The notes under the pieces: model-generated | Database searches by the model: none | What the model saw: only the letters and a program-made list of their open reading frames with translations | Told to the model about the DNA's origin: nothing | Translations under genes and position numbers: made by a program | Shown here: positions 16,170 through 21,408 of the stretch, piece after piece | Layout of the letters: each line of letters opens with the position of its first letter | Numbering within the stretch: position 1 is the first letter of the stretch | Source of the DNA: Bryobacterales bacterium | GTDB lineage: Bacteria > Acidobacteriota > Terriglobia > Bryobacterales > Bryobacteraceae | Length of the DNA stretch: 21,408 bases | Direction: 5' to 3' | Assembly (NCBI GenBank): GCA_016789785.1 | Contig: JAEUQE010000158.1 | Location: forward strand, 1 to 21,408

Positions 16170-17189
16170 TTATGCCTGCGGTACGCCTACCTCCTTCTTT
16201 CGTTTCAGGAATGTCATCATCTCTCGCAGCGGCGCGCCGGTCTTCTCAATCTGAAGGTCCGCGCCCTTCTGCCGCATGGCAAGGAAGTTGCCCCGGCCAT
16301 TCTTGTTCTCATCCATCCATTCGCGTGCAAACTGCCCGGATTGGATCTCGGCCAGAATCTTCTTCATCTCTGCCTTGGTCTGCTCGGTGATGATCCGGGG
16401 ACCACGCGTGTAGTCACCATACTCCGCCGTATCCGACACCGAGTAGCGCATGTAGCCGAGGCCGCCTTCATAGATGAGATCGACAATCAGCTTCAATTCG
16501 TGTAGGCACTCGAAGTAGGCGATTTCCGGAGCATAGCCAGCTTCCACCAACGTCTCGAAGCCCGCATTGATCAGCGCGCTCACGCCGCCGCAAAGCACCG
16601 TCTGCTCACCGAAGAGGTCGCTTTCCGTTTCTTCCTTGAAGGTGGTCTCGATCACACCAGCCTTCAGGCAGCCGAGCGCCAGCGCATAGGCCAGCGACTT
16701 CTCCAGCGCCTTACCGGTCGCATTCTGATGCACGGCTACAAGAGCCGGCACACCGACGCCCTCGGTGAAAAGCTCGCGCACGCGATGTCCCGGCGCCTTG
16801 GGAGCCACCATCGTCACATCGACATCTTTCGGCGGCGTAATGAAGCCGAAGTGGATATTGAAGCCGTGAGCGAACAGCAAGGTCTTGCCCGCCGTCATGT
16901 GGGGCGCGATTTCCTTGTTGTAAATCTCGGCCTGAATATGGTCCGACACGAGAATCATGATCATCGTGGCTTCTTTGGCGGCATCGGCGACGCTCAGCAC
17001 GCGCAACCCGGCGGCTTCCGCCTTGGGCTGGCTCTTGCTGCCCGGATACAACCCGACGATCACCTTCGCACCTGAATCCCGAAGATTCAACGCGTGCGCG
17101 TGGCCCTGGCTTCCATAGCCGACGATCGCAATGGTCTCGTTGGCCAGGCTGGCGAGGTTTCCGTCCTTTTCGTAATAGCGGTTAGGCAT
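16170..17189 (-). CDS. ilvC: Ketol-acid reductoisomerase
   Basis: 339 residues, the short class I form. Catalyses isomerisation and NADPH-dependent reduction of acetolactate or acetohydroxybutyrate, step two of valine and isoleucine synthesis. The N-terminal Rossmann domain shows [19 protein letters not shown] and then [15 protein letters not shown], the loop that sets NADPH preference. The C-terminal knotted domain has [22 protein letters not shown] with the metal-binding Asp and Glu, and [17 protein letters not shown] and [17 protein letters not shown]. The start at 17189 overlaps the ilvN stop by eight bases, typical for coupled translation. Confidence 0.96.
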   Translation of the reverse strand: MPNRYYEKDGNLASLANETIAIVGYGSQGHAHALNLRDSGAKVIVGLYPGSKSQPKAEAAGLRVLSVADAAKEATMIMILVSDHIQAEIYNKEIAPHMTAGKTLLFAHGFNIHFGFITPPKDVDVTMVAPKAPGHRVRELFTEGVGVPALVAVHQNATGKALEKSLAYALALGCLKAGVIETTFKEETESDLFGEQTVLCGGVSALINAGFETLVEAGYAPEIAYFECLHELKLIVDLIYEGGLGYMRYSVSDTAEYGDYTRGPRIITEQTKAEMKKILAEIQSGQFAREWMDENKNGRGNFLAMRQKGADLQIEKTGAPLREMMTFLKRKKEVGVPQA

Positions 17190-17739
17190 TCACAACTCCG
17201 TTCCTGTCTTTGGTCTGGGATGCCTCGGCACCGCGTGGAATGGGCGGCGAGAGGCGAAGCTTCTTGGCTTCGAGCGACACGGCCACGAGCCCTGAGCGTG
17301 TCACTTCAATCTCGCCGTAGCTCCGCATCACATCGATAAACTCATCCATTTTCTCGGCGTCACCCGTGGCTTCAATTGCGAATCCCTCCAGCGAGGAATC
17401 CACCACACGCGCGCCAAAAATCTCGGCTTCCTTGAGAATCGCAGTGCGCGATTCCATGGCAGCCCTTACCCGCAACAACACCATCTCCCGCGTGACTGCG
17501 GGCGAATCCGTCAGATCCGTGGCCTGCAGCACGTTGATCAGCTTATTCATCTGCTTGATCACCTGCCGGCGCAAGTGGGGCTCCACGTCCACGCCGATTG
17601 TCATGCGCGAAAGCGTTGGATCCAGCGTGCGCGCGACCGTCAGACTCTCAATGTTGTAGCCGCGCGCGCTCAACAAGCCGGTCACACGCATCAGCGCACC
17701 GGGCTTGTTCTCCAGCAAGATCGTGATTACCTGTATCAT
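17182..17739 (-). CDS. ilvN: Acetolactate synthase small (regulatory) subunit
   Basis: 185 residues. An N-terminal ACT domain reads [20 protein letters not shown] and [20 protein letters not shown], the valine-binding part of the regulatory subunit, followed by the second ACT-like half with [24 protein letters not shown] and [18 protein letters not shown]. It activates the IlvB catalytic subunit and gives end-product feedback by valine or a similar amino acid. It lies 27 bases downstream of ilvB and overlaps ilvC. The last 20 residues ([12 protein letters not shown] end) are a non-conserved tail. Also called ilvH in some genomes; the name does not change the role. Confidence 0.95.
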   Translation of the reverse strand: MIQVITILLENKPGALMRVTGLLSARGYNIESLTVARTLDPTLSRMTIGVDVEPHLRRQVIKQMNKLINVLQATDLTDSPAVTREMVLLRVRAAMESRTAILKEAEIFGARVVDSSLEGFAIEATGDAEKMDEFIDVMRSYGEIEVTRSGLVAVSLEAKKLRLSPPIPRGAEASQTKDRNGVVNA

Positions 17740-17766
17740 ATGTTCCCGCTTCGTTCCTGAAATCCG

Positions 17767-19509
17767 TTATGCCTTGCTGGGGACCGCCACCGGTTGCGGG
17801 GGCTGCAGCACCATCTCATTGATCGCGCCGCCGGCCGGCACCATCGGGAAAACGTTGTCGAACGGCGCAACCTTCACGTTCAACAGGTATGGACCGGGCT
17901 CATTGACCGCCTCGCGCATCGCGGACTCAAGCTCCGAAGGCTTATCAATGGTCCGCCCCTTGAACCCGTAGGAGCGTGCCAGCAACTCCGCATCCGGGAA
18001 GCAATCGAGTTCCACCGAGCTCAGGCGGTTGTTGTAGAACAGCTCCTGCCACTGACGTACCATTCCCAGGTAGCCGTTGTTCATCACAATGATCTTCACT
18101 GGCAGGCCGCAACTGGCAATGGTGGCGAGCTCCGGGATCGCCATCTGGAATCCGCCATCGCCAACGATCGCGAACACCAGCTTTTCGGGACAGGCGAACT
18201 GCGCGCCGATCGCCGACGGTAGTCCGAAGCCCATCGAACCCAATCCGCCCGAGTTAATCCAGAGGCGAGGCGCGTTGAAACGCACAAGTTGCGCGGCCCA
18301 CATCTGGTGCTGGCCGACGTCGGAGCACACAATCGCCTTGCCCGCCGAGATCTGGTCGATGACGTACATCAGGTGCTGCGGCTTGATCTCGTCGGCGGAA
18401 AATACCGGCTGTAGCGGATGCTCATGCTGCCAGGCGTGGATCTGCTTCCACCAACCCTTGCGCTCCGCGGAGTTCGCCTCCGCCATCGACGGCTTCAGCT
18501 CATCGAGGGCCTTGTTCAGCTTCGGGAGCACCTTCTTCACATCGCCCACAATCGGCAGATCGGGGTTGCGGTTCTTGCCGACTTCCGCCGGATCGATATC
18601 GACGTGAATCACTTTGGCGTGCGGTGCGAAGGCGGCCAGGCGGCCGGTCACACGGTCATCGAAACGTACTCCAAGTGCGATGAGCAAATCGGCGTTGCTC
18701 ATGCCCATGTTCGCCGCGTAGCTGCCGTGCATGCCCGGCATGCTGATGAAGTTGGGATGGTCGCTCGGGAGTGCGCCAAGTCCCATGAGGGTACACACTG
18801 TCGGCGCATCCACGATCTCGACCAGTTCCTGTAACTCCTTCGACGCTTCGCCCGCGATGATGCCGCCACCGGCATAGACGAACGGACGCTTCGCTTCCCA
18901 GATCATCTGCGCCGCCCGGCGGATCTGCCCGGAGTGGCCTTCGGTCACCAGTTTGTATCCCGGCAGGTGAATCGAATGCACCGGCACATAGTGGCCCTGC
19001 GCTTGGAATACGTCCTTCGGGATGTCCACCAGCACCGGCCCCGGGCGTCCCGTGGAAGCGATGTAGAACGCCTCATGGATGATCTGCGGCAAATCGGCCA
19101 GAGACTTCACCAGGAAGTTGTGCTTCGTGCACGACCGAGTGATGCCGAACGTATCGGCTTCCTGAAACGCGTCGCTGCCAATCAGCTTCGACGACACCTG
19201 GCCGGTCAGCGCCACGATCGGAATCGAGTCCATCATCGCATCGACAAGCCCGGTGACCAGATTCGTCGCACCCGGCCCGGAGGTCGCGCAACAAACGCCG
19301 ACCTTACCGGTCGACCGCGCATAACCTTCCGCTGCGAAACAGGCGTTCTCTTCGTGCCGCACCAGCACGTGCCGGATCGGGTTGTCGTAGAGAGAGTCAT
19401 AAAAGGGAAGCGTTACCCCGCCAGGGTATCCGAAGATGATCTCCACACCTTCCCGCGACAAGCATTCGAGAAGCATCTTCGCGCCACTCATCAGATTCGA
19501 CGACGACAT
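17767..19509 (-). CDS. ilvB: Acetolactate synthase large (catalytic) subunit
   Basis: 580 residues, normal for the AHAS large subunit. This ThDP- and FAD-dependent enzyme joins two pyruvates, or pyruvate and 2-oxobutyrate, and starts valine, leucine and isoleucine synthesis. Visible landmarks are IIFGYPGGVTLPFYDSLYD, catalytic Glu in RHEENACFAAEGYARSTGKV (E53), GPGATNLVTGLVDAMMDSIP, and the ThDP-Mg motif GDGGFQMAIPELATIAS with MNNGYLGMVRQWQELFY. The ATG at 19509 has GAAAGGA seven to thirteen bases upstream. It heads the ilvB-ilvN-ilvC-cimA operon and sits about 90 bases downstream of an attenuator-like structure, so it is the first target of that control. Confidence 0.96.
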   Translation of the reverse strand: MSSSNLMSGAKMLLECLSREGVEIIFGYPGGVTLPFYDSLYDNPIRHVLVRHEENACFAAEGYARSTGKVGVCCATSGPGATNLVTGLVDAMMDSIPIVALTGQVSSKLIGSDAFQEADTFGITRSCTKHNFLVKSLADLPQIIHEAFYIASTGRPGPVLVDIPKDVFQAQGHYVPVHSIHLPGYKLVTEGHSGQIRRAAQMIWEAKRPFVYAGGGIIAGEASKELQELVEIVDAPTVCTLMGLGALPSDHPNFISMPGMHGSYAANMGMSNADLLIALGVRFDDRVTGRLAAFAPHAKVIHVDIDPAEVGKNRNPDLPIVGDVKKVLPKLNKALDELKPSMAEANSAERKGWWKQIHAWQHEHPLQPVFSADEIKPQHLMYVIDQISAGKAIVCSDVGQHQMWAAQLVRFNAPRLWINSGGLGSMGFGLPSAIGAQFACPEKLVFAIVGDGGFQMAIPELATIASCGLPVKIIVMNNGYLGMVRQWQELFYNNRLSSVELDCFPDAELLARSYGFKGRTIDKPSELESAMREAVNEPGPYLLNVKVAPFDNVFPMVPAGGAINEMVLQPPQPVAVPSKA

Positions 19510-19582
19510 TCAGACATCCTTTCTTCCGTTACCATCCAGTCCTTTCGCACGCGCCAGGATTTGCCCCTACAACGCAACACAC

Positions 19583-19691
19583 AGGTCACTGCAACGAAAA
19601 AGGGTCACTGGCCGGCCTTTCTCGCCCCGCCAGTGACCCTAGACCTTACGATCTTTTGAGTACATCAGGCGGGGCCGGCTACAGTGACCCC
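19583..19691 (-). promoter_or_regulatory. Attenuator-like leader of the ilvB-ilvN-ilvC-cimA operon
   Basis: Transcribed from the minus strand, the leader has four related strands. A: GGGTCACTG (19690-19682), then TA, then GCCGGCC (19679-19673). B: AGGGTCACTGGC (19640-19629). C: GGCCGGC directly followed by CAGTGACCCT (19617-19601). D: GCAGTGACCT (19592-19583). B pairs perfectly with the 12 bases at 19612-19601 and is followed by five U, a terminator. A pairs with C through 9 + 7 bp around a TA bulge, which would block that terminator. A third option, GCCCCGCC (19675-19668) with GGCGGGGC (19631-19624), also excludes B. A nine-codon frame from ATG 19665 to TAG 19639 lies between A and B (MYSKDRKV), without ribosome binding site and with only one branched-chain codon. 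Which ligand or ribosome event sets the switch cannot be read. Confidence 0.65.
19597..19640 (-). terminator. Leader terminator upstream of ilvB
   Basis: Perfect 12-bp inverted repeat AGGGTCACTGGC / GCCAGTGACCCT with a 16-base loop, then TTTTT on the minus strand, located 88 bases before the ilvB start. This position inside the leader marks it as a regulatory stop, not the end of another gene. Confidence 0.8.
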
Positions 19692-19697
19692 AATAAT

Positions 19698-19726
19698 TCG
19701 TACGACTACTACGATGACACTGACAA
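19698..19726 (-). promoter_or_regulatory. Candidate ilv operon promoter
   Basis: On the minus strand TTGTCA (19726-19721) lies 17 bases before GTACGA (19703-19698 region), or 18 before TACGAA. The -10 match is weak. A start near 19690 would place strand A of the attenuator right at the 5' end of the transcript. Confidence 0.3.
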
Positions 19727-19742
19727 TGATGACACTGACTAC
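19713..19742. repeat. Two tandem 15-bp direct repeats
   Basis: GATGACACTGAC at 19713-19724 recurs at 19728-19739, a 15-base period with AAT and TAC between copies. It overlaps the proposed -35 of the ilv promoter, so it could be a regulator site or simple slippage. Confidence 0.7.
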
Positions 19743-20065
19743 ACAGACATTGAGAGCTGCTTCGCGAACGGACCAAAGCTGGTTGGCAGTTGGCATGTAG
19801 GTAAGCGAGAACTCTCCCGTTTCTTTAGATTACGGCAGTGCCCGATGAAATGCAACAGGCGAACCGCATTAATTCTGCTAATGGAAGCATAGCTCCCACC
19901 CTTCTGTGCGGCGGTGGCAGGCGATCGTGGCTCAACTGACAAGAACGGCGCCTGGGTGGGAGAGGAATCTCAACTTCCTGGTAACTGCTGGGCGACGCCC
20001 CGTTCATCACCGCAGCTACTGTCGGGATGTGCTGGCGAACCGGGGGCGATGGTCGACCCTTCCTG
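19743..20065. other. Gap without a recognisable gene
   Basis: No gene can be supported here. The only structure noticed is a perfect 9-bp inverted repeat, CTCCCACCC (19893-19901) and GGGTGGGAG (19954-19962), 52 bases apart. The segment may hold the missing 5' end of the GxxExxY gene in unrecognisable form, as RDVLA is readable near 20024. Confidence 0.4.
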
Positions 20066-20355
20066 CATGCCAGCTTAGGTCCGGGACTGTTGGAAATCGG
20101 TGTACGATGCAGCGTTGGCCTACGAACTCACCCGCCGCGGGCTGCGCGTGGCGCGTCAGCAGCCGATATCAGTCGTCTATGAGAATGGACGCATTGACAC
20201 TGGGTTCTGGGCCGACCGGGTCGTCGAGCACCGAGTCATCGTGGCTTGGTCTGCTGATCAACTTCAACGTTGTTCTAATCAAGGAGGGCATCGCTCGGAT
20301 CCTCAATGGATTGGAAGACGAAGATCTCGCCAAGCCGCCAAGCACGCAAAGATGA
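20066..20355 (+). pseudogene. GxxExxY family protein, decayed
   Basis: HASLGPGLLE at 20066-20095 joins, after removal of one extra A at 20096, to SVYDAALAYELTRRGLRVAR and QQPISVVYENGRIDTGFWAD, so the name-giving GLLESVY motif is recovered. After RVIVA (about 20245) the frame switches again to GLLINFNVVLIKEGIARILN, meaning roughly 25-30 residues of the family core (the ELK...Q...YL block with the nuclease-like Glu-x-Lys) have been deleted. No start codon region remains. Members are about 120-130 residue PD-(D/E)XK-like proteins of unknown role that spread widely in Planctomycetes, Verrucomicrobia and Acidobacteria. The end, AAGCCGCCAAGCACGCAAAG (20331-20350), resembles the repetitive tail commonly found at the end of these genes. 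Confidence 0.75.
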
Positions 20356-20523
20356 GGGACGTGGAGTGACCCCCATTGATGAGACACTCTGAAATCGCAA
20401 AGATACCATTCGCTGGAATTCGATTGCCAGCGGATGGGAATCTGAGACAAACTGGCTATTTTGGGTGAAGCGGAGGCGGGCTCTGCTGGAGAGCAACCCG
20501 CCAAGGAATAGCCAGCCGGAAAC
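20356..20523. other. Non-coding tail of an IS3-type element
   Basis: On the minus strand, past the transposase end, the frame AGYSLAGCSPAEPASASP (about 20465-20520) resembles sequence I recall downstream of IS3-type transposases in related genomes. GAGTGACCCCCATTGATGAG near 20366 may be the outer end of the element. No gene is supported. Confidence 0.35.
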
Positions 20524-20795
20524 TCATCGAGACGATGACCAGCACGCGCTCCTTCCGTCGCGTTCTTTAGCTTGGCCCGGAGCCGACCAACGGGAGGCGG
20601 CATCGCGGGCCAGGCTCCAAGAAGAGAGAATCGGACGGTAGATTTCCCCATGCCTAAAAAACTCGTCTTCGGGCTGAGAGGATGTCGCAGGCAGCGATGC
20701 TTCAAACGCCACTGGGGATTGATAGCCGAGTGAGGAGTGCAGCCGGTGGCAGTTGTAGTCGCGGAGAAATTGTTTCCACACTGTTGCGTACATCG
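20524..20795 (-). pseudogene. IS3-family transposase, C-terminal fragment
   Basis: The minus-strand frame holds MYATVWKQFLRDYNCHRLHS followed by SLGYQSPVAFEASLPATSSQ, the C-terminal end of an IS3-type DDE transposase (integrase core, with the YNxxRxHSSLGYxxPxxF signature). Recognisable homology begins at about 20793 and runs to about 20640; the catalytic DDE residues and everything upstream are missing, so it cannot transpose. The break lies exactly where the IS21-type element starts on the plus strand, which suggests that insertion or a deletion event of the second element removed the rest of the first. Confidence 0.75.
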
Positions 20796-20798
20796 AGG

Positions 20799-21224
20799 AT
20801 GCCGCTGCTAAAGCGCGATCTGGAGACGGCGGCAGCCATCGTCGAACGTGCCAGCCGGCGGCTCGCCACGGCACTGGCTGAGATGGACGGCAAGCAGCGC
20901 CAGCAGGCGCAACAGCAGATCGCTAAAGCGCGCCGGGAACTGGACCGGATGGCACAGCGCATGGAACAGGACAAGGAAGCCAAGGAAGAAACCCATGCTG
21001 AGTCAAGAACAACCAGCGGAGATTCTGGAGATGCACCGGCAGGGAGTGAGCAAACACAAGATCGCGCGTGTGTTGAAACTGTCGCGGAACAGTGTACGCA
21101 AAGTGCTGCGCGCGAACTCGAGCGCGGTCCCGCCCATCGCGCGCCAGGAGAAAGCCGAACCGTACCGCCAACAGATCCTCGGCCTATTGATCCAGTGCAA
21201 GGGCAATCTCGTGCGAGTCCATGA
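20799..21224 (+). CDS. Short coiled-coil frame preceding istA, possibly element-encoded
   Basis: From ATG 20799 the first 66 residues (MPLLKRDLETAAAIVERASR, then a long stretch rich in Ala, Arg, Gln and Glu) form an amphipathic helix or coiled coil, and codon use looks coding. After about 20995 the frame overlaps istA and reads like an off-frame translation of it, so the true product may be shorter or fused only by chance. No family recognised. A small accessory frame before istA would be unusual for IS21 elements. Confidence 0.3.
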   Translation: MPLLKRDLETAAAIVERASRRLATALAEMDGKQRQQAQQQIAKARRELDRMAQRMEQDKEAKEETHAESRTTSGDSGDAPAGSEQTQDRACVETVAEQCTQSAARELERGPAHRAPGESRTVPPTDPRPIDPVQGQSRASP

Positions 21225-21336
21225 AGAGTTAACGGCCAGCGGAATCGCGCCGTCGTATGCGGCGCTGACAGCCTTCTGCCGGCGCCATGGCATCGGACAA
21301 AAACCTGTCGTAGCCGCGAGCCGCTACCACTTGTAA
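20995..21336 (+). pseudogene. istA: IS21-family transposase IstA, N-terminal fragment
   Basis: ATG 20995 with AAGGAAG seven bases upstream starts MLSQEQPAEILEMHRQGVSK, then HKIARVLKLSRNSVRKVLR, the N-terminal helix-turn-helix of IS21 transposases, then EKAEPYRQQILGLLIQCKGN, LVRVHEELTASGIAPSYAAL and TAFCRRHGIGQKPVVAASRYHL before TAA. Full IstA is about 400-500 residues; the DDE catalytic core that should follow SRYH is missing, and no istB is in the window. After the stop the sequence to the right edge (21337-21408) is unrelated to the IstA continuation and unidentified; one frame there reads VDFWTVADIIAAGGGKSI. Confidence 0.75.
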
Positions 21337-21408
21337 TCAATCATCGCGAAGCGTAGATTTCTGGACAGTTGCCGACATCATCGCCGCCGGAGGCGGCAAG
21401 TCGATCCG

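Noticed and set aside
14235..16505. Long plus-strand frames opposite cimA and ilvC (364 and 379 codons)
   Set aside because: Shadows of well-recognised minus-strand enzymes; His/Arg/Gln-rich translations without motifs.
19639..19665. MYSKDRKV as a classical branched-chain leader peptide
   Set aside because: Only one valine codon, no Ile or Leu and no ribosome binding site; kept only as a possible ribosome-positioning frame.
19656..19892. 78-codon plus-strand frame with an Asp/Tyr-rich start
   Set aside because: The bias comes from the GATGACACTGAC direct repeats and it covers the ilv leader; no ribosome binding site and no family.

Overview
The window looks like a chromosomal segment of a GC-rich Acidobacteriota member, most like the Solibacter/Bryobacterales group. 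This is inferred from gene content, not from any marker gene. The evidence is a planctomycete-type cytochrome c/DUF1549 protein, a very long Oar-like TonB-dependent receptor with an N-terminal carboxypeptidase-regulatory domain, citramalate synthase inside an ilv operon, and decayed integrase, GxxExxY and IS3/IS21 pieces.

Left part (1-5442). A PSCyt1/DUF1549 protein runs off the left edge on the minus strand. Divergent from it is a gene whose C-terminal half matches the anthrax edema factor/CyaA/ExoY type adenylyl cyclase fold; it is split by a frameshift near 2510-2519. Then come a DinB-like protein, a convergent gene of unknown function, and a membrane-anchored erythromycin-esterase-like protein. 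The first four features downstream of position 1300 may form a toxin/effector-like accessory patch.

Middle (5443-10291). A promoter next to four 10-bp tandem repeats drives a class III PLP aminotransferase, a SAM methyltransferase (4-base stop/start overlap) and a YraN-type nuclease-fold protein. infA lies on the other strand. A diguanylate-cyclase-like protein has lost the two glycines of GGDEF but keeps the RxxD inhibitory site. A TIGR02206/YwaF-like membrane protein follows.

10292-13966 holds one large outer-membrane receptor gene with its own promoter region, a hairpin just before its ribosome binding site, and a clear intrinsic terminator. After it lies a multiply frameshifted tyrosine recombinase remnant.

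14526-19691 (minus strand) is a branched-chain amino acid operon, ilvB-ilvN-ilvC-cimA. CimA makes citramalate from pyruvate and acetyl-CoA, giving a threonine-independent route to 2-oxobutyrate. IlvBN and IlvC then act on 2-oxobutyrate (isoleucine) or pyruvate (valine, leucine). Upstream of ilvB the leader contains a perfect 12-bp terminator hairpin with a U tract and a competing 16-bp pairing, which together form a convincing attenuator.

19740-21408 is a graveyard of mobile and accessory DNA: a decayed GxxExxY gene, the tail of an IS3-type transposase, and an IS21-type istA 5' fragment abutting it. No tRNA, rRNA or CRISPR array was seen.
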